Positions 27,011 to 40,496 of a DNA stretch of 64,000 nucleotides are shown in pieces. Each line of letters begins with the position of its first letter. The first letter of the stretch is position 1. The position numbers were made by a program, and so were the translations under genes. This stretch comes from Aulostomus chinensis (taxonomy: Eukaryota; Chordata; Actinopteri; Syngnathiformes; Aulostomidae): positions 5,640,501-5,704,500 of the forward strand of contig JBBMOA010000018.1 in the NCBI GenBank assembly GCA_037954235.1, read 5' to 3'. The notes below the pieces were generated by a model. The model saw only the letters and a list, made by a program, of their open reading frames with translations, searched no databases and was not told the DNA's origin.

Positions 27011-27646
27011 GGACATTGACATGACCTGATAACATAAAGGCTGCAGTCCACAGCTGCTAACTGACACAAAATCAACTTTTCAACTTCATAATTGCCCTAA
27101 ATTCAACATAGGCTGAACTGTGTGTTAGAGCCCACTCATTAAACATTCCAGCTTCACTTTACATGCCATACATTTCGACATGACGCATAATTTTATCGCC
27201 GCTAAAAGCACTCCTGATCAGAAACCATGACAACCGGCTGGGTGTTGAATGAGAGAAGCTCATCTCTGGCGAGGAAGTCTGAATGCTGTCATTGTCAGGG
27301 TTCAGAGTTTATCAGCAAATGTCCTCCCATGTCTCACTGCAGTCTCTATCTGGATGTTCCGTTTCACTAAAGTATGAATACTGGCGCTGAGTCAGTCAGA
27401 CACAGAGGAGAGAAGGCTCTTAAAACACAGAGAGCCTCCACATTGCCTCCACGCCCGATACAGAGAAGGCGGATTGTGAAACGGCCTTGTGACGGCGGGC
27501 CTCACCGACATGTGGTCCTGTTTAAACTGTGCCGCTTTATCACTGCATTCTTTTCCCTGATAAATTTAAGATACATGTTAACACTTCCTTCTCTTTCTCT
27601 TTTTGTTTTTCAAAAGATTTGGCCCAATCGGGTGTGAACTCACACG

Positions 27647-27718
<72 letters not shown>
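27647..27718. repeat. (CG/CA)n microsatellite
   Basis: CG-rich start that turns into a pure CA run of about 30 units. Confidence 0.95.
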
Positions 27719-27721
<3 letters not shown>

Positions 27722-28179
27722 CCTACTAAATCCAGTGTTTCCAAAAGGGCTCTTTATCAGTGTGAGCAAGAATCACAGATCATGTCAATGACGCCAAAGA
27801 AGCTGCCTGCAAGTACCGCGGATTTATGTAGGAGAACGGACGCGAACACTGAGTCGTTCTGTCTCCGTCCCACACATCTGGGCACAAACCCGTCAATGTT
27901 CCCACGGGCGAAGATGGCGAAGATGTTTGATGAGCTGCCCATCATTCTACATTCACCCACCCCTGACCTCCCCTATAGAGTCCGCCTGTTCTCCTCTGAG
28001 GTTCCCTATATTTCTCTGTGGTACTGCAGGTTCCTGGGTAGCGAGTCCTTTCTTTCTTGTCTCGAGTTCGGGGAGTGGAGAAGGTTGTTTTTTTTCCCCT
28101 GCAAAGTCAGCAAAATCCGAGACCTGCCGGTTACAAACGTGTTGCAACTCACGAATGTTTGACTTCATGAAAGACTGGG

Positions 28180-28181
<2 letters not shown>

Positions 28182-28262
<81 letters not shown>

Positions 28263-28268
28263 TGTGGG
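28182..28268. repeat. (GT)n microsatellite
   Basis: About 40 GT units with one TTTG break near the end. Confidence 0.95.
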
Positions 28269-29466
28269 TGGGTGGCATGGGTCTTTGAGGGCTTACACAA
28301 TGTTTTGTCAATCAAAATAAATACGCGTACAACGTGTATACTTTTACCAGCGTTCATCCGTGAAACTTTGTGTTTTTGCGTGCTGTTGCTGTGAGTTGAT
28401 CCACTGTGGACAAGACCTCACATGCAAACGGATGAAATGAAAACTGATCAATGCCGCAGCATGAAAACTGAACAAAGCACGCAGCAATCTGGGGAGTGAA
28501 AAGACGAATGAGTTTATTGCAATTAAACGTGGGGGTAATCAAATTTGAAAAGGAGTAGGAAGATGTAGAAATACACACCGTTACCCTTGTGTCACTTTTC
28601 CATTGTCTGACATGCAACCAAAATATACACTTGGTGGTGAAATTATAAAAATAGAATCAAAAATTTCTCATCCATATACCTCTTAAGAATTAAAATAAAT
28701 AAAAACATTGTGCAGTTTTTACCTAAAATGTTTAAAATACTCACGCTCCCGTAGGTGTTCTTTTTTCAATTTGTGCAGTGTTTTTGTGTTCTCCTGATAT
28801 GCGACATCATCCAATACCTTATTTTTTTTCCAGTAAGCACAATGATTATAAATTTTAGATAACAATTGATTGAATTTCCTCATCTGTTGTTACACTGTAA
28901 TACAACATGAATAAACCGCCAATCTTGCATCATAACCACAAGGAAGTATCACGTCGTTCGCTCCCTTGATAGGACCAGGTGGGTTTGTGCTGCTCGGGTT
29001 GTTCTATACTCCCACTGATGTCATGTGTTGAGGCAACGGAGCTTTGGCAGGAAGGGACTGACAAACAGTCAAGGTCGTTGACCCACGTCGGGGAAAAAGC
29101 CACCAATCAGCTGTGTGTCCCTGATGTTTCAAATTAATGATTATTCCCTGATGCGGGACTGCAGATGGAGGGAAAACTGTTGTCTTTGTCTATTAAAGGT
29201 CGTATTCACGCCACATCTTTGTCCATTAATGGTTAAATATACACACATCCTTCATCGTTTGTTAAAAGCTTCTTCCTCTTCTGTCCTCTCTTTTAGAACC
29301 CGGACCTCTTCCTCCATATTGTTCCATTGCCACTTTTGCAACTTTGGGAAGCAGGGACACCTGGATTGAGCTAGTTTTCCTGTGAGATTGTTCTCCTTGT
29401 GTGGCTATTGTCATGTGATGACAACAATGGCGTGGCAGCAGGACCTAACTGTGAGAAGCGTGGGGA

Positions 29467-29468
<2 letters not shown>

Positions 29469-29522
<54 letters not shown>
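29469..29522. repeat. (CA)n microsatellite
   Basis: Pure CA run. Confidence 0.95.
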
Positions 29523-29526
<4 letters not shown>

Positions 29527-29810
29527 CTCCAGAATCCACTACGCGGAGATGTGTGGGATTACTCTCACAGGAGCAACTTGAACCCTCTGACTTCCTGCCC
29601 AGTGATGAGGTCACTGGTCTCAGTGGGAGTGTCTGTGAAATTCCTGTTCAATAACAGCCGACTGACCGTAGGGCACAGTGGGGAGAGGATGGAGGCATGG
29701 GACGAGTAGCGGGGGTAGATGATGTTGGGGCGGGGGGGGGGGGGGGGCAGTAGAGATGGAAGACTATCTACTGAGCCTGAGGCCACTGCTGGAGCACAGC
29801 ATGTGTTCCT

Positions 29811-29813
<3 letters not shown>

Positions 29814-29889
<76 letters not shown>
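29814..29889. repeat. (CT)n microsatellite
   Basis: Pure CT run of about 38 units. Confidence 0.95.
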
Positions 29890-29894
<5 letters not shown>

Positions 29895-30945
29895 ATCCAG
29901 ACCAAAGGGGTGGGGGGTGTGAAAACTACACTGCCAGGAAAGTCTCACAAAATCGCCAAGAAAGTTCCCAAACTGCCTGACAAAGCTTTGTTTTTCATTA
30001 ATCACATATGGGCCAGTCAGAGACCCTGACTTGATGTATTCATCTGTGGGTTCAGATAAGGATCAGGACTCCATATGCCAGAATGCTTTGCCTCCGGGCT
30101 CGCCTCATTTACGACCAAACAAAAATGAGGCTGTCCAAACTGGTATTTACATACGTCATGATGTCTCCAAAGATATTTCTGGACAAAAAGGAAGAGGGTA
30201 TAAGGAACAAACTATCACATGCTGCCTGCTGTCAGCCTCTTAGCCAGCTGATGATGAAAGAGCGAGCTGTTTTTGGTTCCAGTGAAGGTCAGGTTGCGCT
30301 GAGGTAACTTCTGCTCGCCCCGTATGCGGCGAGACCTGCTGTGAGGAGTTGGTGCACAATGCCCGAGGCTGCAGCCTATAGGTAGAGGTTAGAGGGAAGG
30401 AAGGGAGGGGCAGGATGGTCATTCCACATACAAAGACATCTTGTTTTAGCCTGGGCTCAGATGGAGCTGCTCTGTTGCCAGCGGTTCAGAGCTCTACATC
30501 CTGCTGCTCAGTCAAAGAGCCAGTCTTCAAACGAGCTGCGTGAACAAAGAGCCATACAGTGCGCAGCGGCTTCAGCAGCCATGCAGCATCCAGAGTGTTT
30601 CACCAGTGTTCTCACAAGCGTGCGCTTTTTTTCTAGTCACACAAACAATGCAATTAAGGAATTCTCTAAAACACACACGCGCGCACACACACATACACAC
30701 ATGCCCACATACACTACACACGCACACACAGCATGGTGAAAACACACTCATCTCCCCCGCGTTTCACCTGCGGGCTGCACTAGTGTAATTCTTTCCAGAT
30801 GTGGGGATGCTGTACTCTCCATTCTTACCAAACCTTGGAAGTCAGGCGGCCCTCCCTCCCTCCCCCCCTCCCTCGTGGTGTTAACGGTGCCCAGGAGGTC
30901 TCTCGGGGGGGGGGGGGGAGTGTGGGGAGTGTGTTTGTGTGTCAG

Positions 30946-30946
<1 letters not shown>

Positions 30947-30989
<43 letters not shown>
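30947..30989. repeat. (GT)n microsatellite
   Basis: GT run about 30 bases after a G-run at 30,905-30,919. Confidence 0.95.
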
Positions 30990-30991
<2 letters not shown>

Positions 30992-33900
30992 AGGGGGGTT
31001 AAGAAGACCTTTCAAGCTGAGCCCACAAAAAAGACCACTGCATCCTTTCCCTTTCTCACGGTAATGGCTGATCTGTCCTTTCAAATGAAAAATTGCATTC
31101 GGGACGCGGGTGTGGTTTAGAAAGACATCCTGGTCACATCTTAGGTGTGCTGACTAACAATACAACAAAGTCCTCCGCAGCTGCCGTCCTTCCAGATGGG
31201 GAGTGTTGGTTCATGCTATTATGTTTCCTATTTGGTTTCGCTTGTCTGCATCTTGGGGTTGGGCCTCTTGGTATCTTGTGTCAGCTGCTGCTCATCAACT
31301 TATTACGACCCGACCAGTTTTTTTCTCTCCTCCTCCTCTTTCTACGAGCCTCTAGTACACAAAATCGATGGAGTGATTCTCCAGAGCTTGCTTGTGTTAC
31401 CGGCTCTTCCTATTCCTCACTTTGACTCATATGACCCTGCGTCATTCTCAGATTTGAGTTCAGTACCGTATCTCAAGCTTTGTTCTGCTGATCTGTAAAA
31501 GGCCAATCATTAGGGCTGTATCTGTTTCACAGTAAGGACCCTAAAATGCCATGTAACATGGTAGACGGCGCCTCAGGGCCTGCTTTTAAAAGCACTTAGC
31601 GCTTCAGTGCTGGAGCTCATCTGGCTTCTGTAGTCAGTACAACTTTAAAAAGAGTAAAAAGAAAGGGAATATAAAGACTTTTGTGGCATTTAAATGATGA
31701 AAACTAATCGTCAGTGACACAAGACAGCTTCCAAAGATGGTTCTGGGGTGTTTTGCGGTGTTGGCAGCAGCAGGAATAGCTACGACAGATCATTCAACAT
31801 TAGTACGGCTGTGGCAAAGAACCATGAAGCGAGACGACACGATAACATTTTGGCTGCCCAGTGGATCCAAACCCAAAGAAGAGAGGGTGAGCTGGAGAGA
31901 AAAAAGCTCCAGACTGAGGCGAAAGCGAGAAACTGTGAGAAAGTGTCCATCTGCGGTACACGCTGGAGATGGCCCAAAACAAACAAGTTAAAATTAAACC
32001 ACAGTAAGACATCCAATCCCCATGTTTTAAGTCCTTACAAACAGAGGATTACCGTGTTACCATCTCAAAGGTCTGAGAATTGGTCAGTTTTGTGGTTTAT
32101 TACACCACAATATAACCAATAATCTGTGTAACAGCCACGCCGCTGACTGAGGAACAGCTGTATTTGCCAAATAATGAAGTTAGACAAAGCTGCGGCACAT
32201 CTGATGAACGTTTGGGAGAAAATTAAAATTCCCACATGGGTTTCATTTAACAAGACATGCAAATCATGTGCAAAGTGAATGTTTTATCTGCCACATTCGT
32301 TTCCTTAAAGGAGTGATAATGCAACGCATGTACAGATTTATTGTGGAATTGTGAAACCACATCGGAAAAGAAAAATAGCTCCAAACATTTTCATATTTGT
32401 AGCGACATGAAGGAAAATTTGTTTTGCTGCACCCCAGTGCGTTCATGTTATACTGTAGGGTATTTGACTTAATAACCAGAGTGGAAACATGCTCATCCAA
32501 CAGCCACCACACTCTCAAGCCAAGCACACTCTGCTGAATGGAAGCAAACGTCTCATGGAACTACAACCAAGCCTACATTTGCAGTATCAAACATATGACA
32601 TGAGCTCACAAAGCTACGTGACCTGTTGCACAATAAGCCTAGATTCATTCCCGGCAACACCAGAAGTTTTGTTCCTTCTGTCACTTTGAAGTTCTTGATA
32701 GTTTCATCAGGTGATCTTTGCATGTATCAGCAGGATTTAGCAAGAATTAATCAGCCAGTAAACCTGGCGATGGTGTAAAACAGAGGCTGAGGATGCACCC
32801 TGTACAGTGCCGGGCAGAAACAAGATTAATTACGGTGCCTCCAAGATTGGGAGATACTCTTGCATTTATCTATCTTTACGTCTTCAACTCAGGCATGATG
32901 AAATGTGAGCATCTGCCGGCGTTCATGCGGGTCGAAGTTTAACCACACTCATCACCACCACCCCAGAAACAAAAATTTGAACATTTTGCTGGTTTGTTCA
33001 GGAAATATTAAATGAACATTTATTCATTTATTCTTGATAAACAAAACACATTTACCACTCAAATCTTCATTTAGTTAGTTCGTTAGAGCAGATTCTGATA
33101 AGGTCTGAATCAAGCCATTATTTTAGAAATACAACCAAACGTGTAGAATTGTTTCAGCTGCAGATTTGCATGTAATAAACGGGTGGGAACTTGTAGCTTG
33201 GGCTTTGATGAGGAAAGAAAATCGTCTCCTTCTATCAGAAATAAAATGAACACTGGAGCCCCTGAGTACACGTGAAGTACAATGATTGATGCAAATAAAA
33301 TCTGGAAACCCACAAAGTGGGTTCACCTTGCTAATTGTGTTATCATGGCATCTTTGTTATGGCCTCAGAGTGAGTGCATGTGGTTACTGCGGTTGCCAAA
33401 GCCATATGATCTATATTAGCAGCAGACCCCCCCCCCCCTCCCCCCACCCTACTGCACCTTTTTCTAGAGGCTGCCTCACGAATCGGAGCACAACCAGTGG
33501 AGAAGAGAGGAAATGTGTTTACGGTGGTTTAAGAGCGCATGAACGAGCTGAAGGGTTTTTTTTTATTTGACACCATGCCGCCATCTAGTGGTGACAGAGA
33601 GTTTTAAGGTGCATCTTCCATGAGGAGAGCTTGAAAAAAAAACAAAAACAAAGAGGAAGAAAAAAAAAAACCTGCCTGTTTCATCACTTTGGACCCGCAA
33701 AAAAAATCTCGGGGTGGGGGGGGGGGTGTTATTTTGAATCTGGGATATTTTTTAATTTTCTTTTTTTTTACTTTGGAATTTTTTATTTATTTATTTTTTT
33801 GCATTCAACGTGTGACAGGACCATAGGTTAATGACCCTGTCGCTGTTGAAACTCCTCAGTCAGCCCCTAGATGAATCTCAAACTGAGAGCCAGCTAAACC

Positions 33901-35889
33901 AACCCCTACACATCTGTTTTTGTGTTTTTCTCTGGGCTGATGCATTAAACATCATGAGCAGATGTCATAAGGGGCTTAGTTTCGCCCTACCTTTGTATCT
34001 TAGCTGCACAATCACACAAAATAGGTTTGCAATTGACGGCAAAACTATCGATGCGCAAAACGTTCATCGCAAATAAAAGAAGTTGCGAGTAAAAACATAC
34101 ATTCATGCAAAAATCAAAAAGCTTTTCCAATATTTGTTACATCATCAGGGAAAACTTTTGAACCCTCCCCCCCCCCCCCCTCCCAAGAAAAAAAATCGGA
34201 ATCATATTTGTAACATTTTCGATTAACTTATTCAACATAAATGTTTTTATTTTTAGGGCCCAAAACTCTCTGGGGTTGTTTTACAATTTCCAGCCGATGA
34301 GACGCAGCTCGTACGCACTGGTCGTCCACCTGGCAGCTCCCCATTTACAAGCTAAATTGATCGGGGCAAGATTGCAGTCAATTGCATTCATTGTTTTTAA
34401 GAAGTTGGGGTTTCAAGTTGGGTTGGCTATACTGTTTCTTACAGTAAAAACACACTTGTGGTTGCAGTAGCAAAAATGATGCTCTCAAACCCAAATGTTT
34501 CATTTTGAAAGGGTTTTATCCCGAATGAAGAACAATAAAGTAACTCTGCGGCCCATGCACAGGAAATCGAGCGCAGGGTTTGGAGAATGTGTCCTTGGAG
34601 CCGTATCACCCCACTGATGACGGGGAGTGTTTGCAGTTCAACTGGAAAAACATTTACGCTTTATGACTCCCCAAAAAGCATGACATCACTCTTCACAATC
34701 TCCTCACGCAGCACTTGCCCCTCCTGAACTCTTTTTTTTTTTTTCCTCTCTCAGCATCTACAGATTAAACGCATCAAAAGGAGGGAGGCTTGCGCAAGTC
34801 TGAATTATTCACCTCACATCAGTGTTCTTTTGGAAACCGAGGAGGTTTCTGTCAGGGCTCTTTGTTTGCCCCCCCAATATGCAGCCCCTAAACACTCCCA
34901 TATGTCTATGATGTCACCCTTCATGTTGCAGTGCAAAGAACCCCCTCCTGAAACCAGACCAGGCAGTTCGGGCCCCTCCTCCACAAGAGGACGTGGACTA
35001 CAGAACCACTGTCAGCAAAAAATATTCTGCCAAAGACATTTTATCATCGACAGTCTAATCAAGCCCCCCCCCCCCCCCCCCATGGAGTTGAAGGGTTTAG
35101 AATTTAAAACAAAAATCTTCAGAAACTGTACAGCCTTCCACACATCTACTTGCCCCCCCCCCCCCCCGCTCCACACTTCCAGTTGCACAGGAGGCTTTTT
35201 GATAAAATGTCTGATTCATCCTCTCCCACAAACTGACATTCTGGATGAGAGAGAGAGAGAGAGAGAAAGAGAGAGGGATGGGGGGAATGATCCTCCCAGT
35301 ATCACCCAAAATTGTAATTAGTCTCAGTAGCCATCAGGACCAGCAGTCCCCGGTGTGCTGGTTATGAGGGCTGCGGGGGGAAAGAAGAGGTGTGGAGGTA
35401 AATTAAAGCACAGGGAGAGAGGAAAGAGGCAGTTGAAGCCAACATCTGTTTATCCACTTAAGCAGCGAGCGGGGATCCAAATACCCATTGTCTTTGAAAG
35501 CAAAAGGGTGGAACAATCAGATTATTTTCAAGTTAACATACACAAATTTGTCCGGATGCCAGACACAGAGGGGATGGACAGATTTTTTGTTTAAAGAGGA
35601 AGGGGATTTACAGCACAGGGTGTCCACGAGCGGAGCAGCGGGTCATCTGATAAGAGAAAAAGACCAGGACAGGACGATGTGGCAATCCCCGCGGATTTTC
35701 TCTCCCGCTGTCTGCAAACACTCATCCTGAGTTTTGTGAACTTTCAGCAGAGTCCTTAGCCAGTTTAATGTTTCCTGTTGGTTATCTGTTTCCTGTTTGG
35801 ATGACAAGGACTTTCAAAAAAAAAGTGCATTTTACTTTCTTCATTTGAAAACATGTACGAAACTAAGGCACAACAAAAATATACAAATT

Positions 35890-36056
35890 AGGTATGAAGA
35901 AGAATAATAGTGGAATTACCGGTCCTGAAGCTTTGGTTGGATCGCTGTTATGGAGGTTCATTTATTTATGAATCAGGTACGAAAAAAATAACAATGAAAT
36001 TCCTGAAACTTTGGTTGGATTGTTGTTATGGAGGTTTATTTATTCATCAATTTATT
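35890..36056. repeat. Diverged 85-base tandem duplication
   Basis: Two neighbouring units start with AGGTAYGAA at 35,890 and 35,975. Both contain CTTTGGTTGGAT, TGTTATGGAGGTT and TTTATT in the same order. The unit length is about 85 bases. Confidence 0.75.
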
Positions 36057-36761
36057 TACTTCTCCAAGGTGCTTGAAAGTTTCTTTTGCTCTTAAATCTT
36101 ATGATGTAACTGAGTTGCCTTGTGGAAGTCGTTTTATTTATTTTTTTGCAAAGAGGGGAAGGCATAATAAGCATGAGCCTCATGCCATGTATTTTCTATT
36201 CTGTATTTTATTGGGAATTGAATGCAAATTGATAAATCAATCAATCACTTAACCCGGAGGTTTTCCACTGCAATCTGAACACCTCCTTCCATCATGGCGT
36301 TGGAGTTTATATTGCCATCAGTTGCTCAAGTCACGTCACCGCGGTAACGGCGTCGCCACCCTTTTTGAACGCATCTGGGATATCGCAACTTGTGGGCTCT
36401 GGTTCTAAGAGAGTGAGCATGTTGTCAGATACCAAGTAAATACAGTGTACGGTTTATTCAAGCCTCCCAGTGGCAACACGGCCCTCAGCTTAATGATGAA
36501 GGAAAAGAATGCAACTCTGGACAGACCATTCATCTTTCTCAGCATTGTGGTATGTTCAACTCTCATCTGGGTGTTTGTGCAGTGGGAAGCCTGCAGAGAT
36601 TCAAGGGAAACGCGTTGAATTGGAAATTGGAAAACTTTTGTTTCTCACTTACAAAATGATACACAGCAAGTTACCCAAAAACCATCAAAAGTAGATGTCC
36701 TGAGCTGACATCTCGGTTATTTTGACGGCTGGGGTTAAAAGTGAACTGTGCACAAGTGAAC

Positions 36762-37103
36762 TGTGACGGCTCCCGGCCAGCCACGCCCCCTCCACCTGTT
36801 TCCCACTCCCCTAACGAGCACACCTGCAGCAGATCCCTGCTGGAGGTGAGCTGAAACCCCAGGCCTTCACCCTGTTCTCTGCCAGTTCCTCGAGTTCTGT
36901 CAGGCGTCTTGCGCCCCAGAACCTTGCAGTCTTGAAACCTGCCCGTCTGCCCCTACGTCCCTGGACTTTCCGTTACCAACCCACACCTAAACCTCGACCG
37001 CGCTCCTACCTGCCCGTTTCCCTGGATCAGTTCCAGTAAAGACTATTTGTGCTCCAGGTGATGCGTTTGGGTCCTGCTTCGTGGTCTTTGTCTAAAACTA
37101 ACA
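36762..37103 (+). mobile_element. Solo LTR, Ty3/gypsy-like
   Basis: The stretch begins TGTGACGG and ends CTAACA, matching LTR termini TG...CA. It is about 342 bases, C-rich and unlike its AT-rich neighbours. Near its end CAGTAAAGACTATTTGTG is followed by GCGTTTGGGTCCT, a phrase I recall from fish gypsy-type LTRs. No matching second LTR, coding part or clear target-site duplication is visible, so it would be a solo LTR or a fragment. Confidence 0.45.
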
Positions 37104-37385
37104 GTACATCTATAAGTTTTCGAGTACAATTCGAGGTATACAACAAAATAAAACCATGTAAACTAGTTCTGCATTCAGTGTCTGCTTCTTTAAAACTCAA
37201 CTATACTTAAAATGTGCTTCTGTAAACGGGAGTGGGGCAACGTAGCCTGAAACGTACTGAAGCAGTGAATATACAAGCATTCTATTAGTACAGCGATGGT
37301 AATATACTCACTACTTTGGGAGACAGGGGAGCTGATGAGGTAAATCAAGGACAGGTGTACAGATGAGGAGGAAAGGGGCCCCCCC

Positions 37386-37437
<52 letters not shown>

Positions 37438-39600
37438 ACACACAGGAGACAAGAAAGGAGGCGGTAACACAAAGGAAGCTTTCATAGTGGCAATGAACAC
37501 CTGTTTTTGTCTCTTTAACTCGTCACGATGAAGTAAATGTTGATTGCCGTGTAGTAACGGCAGCTGGTAAAATGACGCGTTCCTTCCTGGTGTGTCTTGC
37601 TTTCACTGTCAATTCTGTAGAAAGGTTTTGATTTACCAGCACTCTCAAACCCTCCTGCCCCCCCCCCCCCCTCCACACACACACACACACACACACCCCT
37701 GTAGTTTAAAAGGAGTACATTGATAGTGGCTACAGAATATTCTGTTACAACAAGCTGGACATAGTTTGTGGTTTAATCAATGAATCTGCGAGAAGAATTG
37801 TCTTTGGCTGATAAATCTTCTCCTGAAATACCACACAACTCCCCCGGCATGTGAGATTTTAAACGTAAATTGGAAGAAGGATGTTTTAGGACCTTGTGTC
37901 ATCCAACCATCCTTACACTCGGATCATTTAACTCGCACAAGATACAGAAAACTACTTCAGAATGTCGGCGGAGACGCTGTGGACACAGAGGAGCCTCTGT
38001 CTGATTCATGCATTTTCCGTGATCACATTACAGTAAGCTTTGCTCTGCTGAGTAAATGGACAAACGCTCGTATTGTTACAACGTCAGTGTGTCTTGTGTC
38101 GTCCTCGGCTTGAACATTAAACAGACGCCGGGTTTCACAAGCGGGCGGGAAAAGAGCATCTGGCAGCCAATAGATATTAAACTGCTACGAGTACAAGGTC
38201 ATGCCATCAGTGTTGCAACAAGTCATTAGTCAGTGGAAGGTGCTGGGTCGGCATTCCTGGTTTTTGTTATTCCTCTCAGTGTCACACTCATTTCCTCTTC
38301 GTCAAGGTTGTGTTCTGGATCCTCAAGTGTGCTCTGCTCATTCCGATTGTAACATCCCTTCGTTCTCTTCACTTGGCAACCCACAAACTCATCACAAACT
38401 CATTACAAGCTCATTGTCCTTTTTGCAGTCCGGCATGCCTTCAAAGGGACAGGAGATCAGTTTCTGACTCTATTCACAGAGAATGTGGGGTTTTTTTATG
38501 AAAATCTTGTGGTTGATTTCACTCACCCCATCACTTCCGGGTTTCTTTTTTTAACTGGTTGGGAATTCCCTAAGACATAATGGTTATGATGCAAGACAAA
38601 TTAATAAAGATGGAGTATTAAATACAATTAAATAGAGAACCGCTGGAATGTCAACAATCTTTTTGAACTGGTTTTTGGTTAAGTGCCTGAATTAAAGTCT
38701 GGTTCACACAAGATTACAATATTTGACTCCCCCACCCTCACCACCAAGCTGTAAAATATGTCAGTAAATACCAAGCTACATTTTGAAACTTTTGTATCTT
38801 TACGAACGGCCATTTAGTAGCTAAACGAGACTGTAGAGGTCGTCGCGGACATTAAATCTGGTCGCACCAAATACAGCATGTGATCACACTCTGAGATTTC
38901 AGTCTGAAGCCTGATTTCCCAGAATTCCCTTTGTTTCCCCTGAACAGAATTTTTCCATTCTGTGCGACGACCTCCTTTGACTTGTTTATTTATTTTTTTC
39001 CATCAACCAACTGCACAAACAACTCACATGATATCCATTTCGCTCCTCAAAGTGAATCAGTTTTATCAACTGGGGTCAGGCTTAGGGCCCCTGAGGACAT
39101 GAATGGGTTGTACCCGGCAAAATAATCCTGATTGTGTATCAGGGCATTCTTCTGAATGTTTCAAACGTGTTTGTCAGCGGCTCTTTGTTTAGCTTTCACT
39201 TTTGTCGGACAAAAGCTGCGCCTGCTCTCCAAGAGGTTAAAGCTTGATAGTGTTGAGTGACCGCTAATAACGAGCGCCTCTGTCAGCGGGGGAGAAAACA
39301 CTGCATGTGCTGCCTGTTTGTATTTTTTGGTGAAGAGGGACTTTTTGGGCAACATGAGTGGAATCTCAATGCTTGTTTTCTTAACTGAATCCCCCTGTTT
39401 GGCTTGCAGCCCTCCCCCACCCCCCCTTTGCTGCATATCATCCTCAAGCATCTCCTTCTGCTCCTCATCTCGTGGACTGTTGGTACAACCTTTGACCCCA
39501 AAGTAGAAAAATTATGACTTTCCTGCGTGCAGCTGTTCATTCTCAGCGCTCCCCCTCCCCCTGTTTTATTGAAACGAAACAACATTCCTCGGAATTCTAC
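37104..39600. other. Gene-free stretch
   Basis: No supported exons. It holds CA runs at 37,389-37,443 and 37,674-37,696, the second directly after a C-run, and otherwise unique-looking AT-rich sequence. Confidence 0.55.
37389..37443. repeat. (CA)n microsatellite
   Basis: CA run with one CAGACA interruption. Confidence 0.95.
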
Positions 39601-39639
39601 TCATCACCCCTGCAGGTTGTAAGAGGAGTGATAAGGAGG

Positions 39640-40220
39640 ATGTCATTAGCTGTCATGTTCTCCTGTTTCCTCCTCCTGCTCCTCCTCCCATTCATTCACG
39701 GAGAGGAGACGTCTTCCGTCTACAGTATATCAAGAGGTAGATGTCCTGGAAAATCCTGCACTTCTTTAATTGCTGCTAAACAGGATGCATGTATTGCAGT
39801 GTGGAAATTCCAGAGTTCAAATCAGCACTTCCTGAAAGAGAAAGAGGACATTTAGCTCACAAATCACCTCCCCACCCCCACCCCCAAGTTTGAATGGTGG
39901 GTGATCGGAGCCTTGTCGTATGTCGGAATTATTATGAGTTTTTTTTTTTCTTTTCCAATCAAAAATAATCCAAGAGAGGTAAGAAGACAACAGTGGGCTA
40001 TTTTGGTCTGCAACCATGCTGCTTTGACTCTGGTGGTGCTGCTCAGTCTGTCCCCATCCGTGGGTGTGAGTACAGTATGCGCACCCGTGACCCTAAGAAG
40101 TGTGGGCGTAATGAAGTAGCGTGCATGCAAAATATTTTTAGCAGTTCAGCTGACCAAGAGAGAAGACACATCGATTTCTCAACCATGATATTTTTAAGAT
40201 TTTTCTGCACGCAGCCCTGA
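39640..40220 (+). CDS. Possible small secreted cysteine-rich protein, two exons
   Basis: Exon 1 (39,640-39,736) starts at an ATG and encodes a textbook signal peptide: about 6 residues, a Leu/Phe-rich core, then a likely cleavage near HG|EE. It stops at a phase 1 donor G|GTAGAT. A possible exon 2 (39,979-40,220) begins after AG at 39,977-39,978 in matching phase and runs to TGA. It encodes about 80 residues with a CCFDS motif and further Cys spaced 15, 11 and 6 residues on. The exon 2 acceptor is weak because A-rich sequence separates the pyrimidine tract from the AG. I do not recognise the family. It lies about 1 kb upstream of the ICAM-like cluster on the same strand. It may be chance. Confidence 0.22.
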
Positions 40221-40496
40221 TCCTGCTTCTGTTACAACTCCTGACCTCCTGTGATAAGACGGTTGCACTTCCTCAGTTTTTGGTGTCATTATTACTTCAT
40301 TATCTAAAGACAACGGAAGCACCTTCACCGTGCATCCATGATCTTCGTCTGTCTATGACCCGGATAAAGGATTTCACTCCAAACTCTGTCTTCTGCTTCG
40401 CTGCCTCGGCAGCTTCTAAAATCTGGTTTTGCCGTGTTTTTCACGCAAAAAATGTTTGTGTCCAAGTAACTAAGAACTGGTTCTGATGTACGTGGT

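Larger units (their letters stand above)
27011..36760. other. Gene-free stretch with repeats
   Basis: No supported exons. The stretch contains several long microsatellites, G- and C-runs at 29,731-29,748, 33,427-33,445, 34,167-34,182, 35,065-35,080 and 35,153-35,167, and one diverged 85-base tandem duplication. Two overlapping frames of unknown meaning at 27,757-28,162 are discussed under rejected items. Confidence 0.55.

Noticed and set aside
27757..28162. Overlapping frames on both strands left of the GT tract (68 and 126 codons)
   Set aside because: Neither peptide is recognisable and neither has supporting splice sites. The block might be a non-coding element, but nothing shows that.
27927..28394. 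155-codon plus-strand frame and its minus-strand counterpart
   Set aside because: Both run through the GT tract and have no recognisable domain.
39514..39639. Upstream in-frame extension of the signal-peptide exon from an ATG at 39,514
   Set aside because: It would bury the signal peptide behind 42 polar residues. The ATG at 39,640 gives a normal signal peptide.
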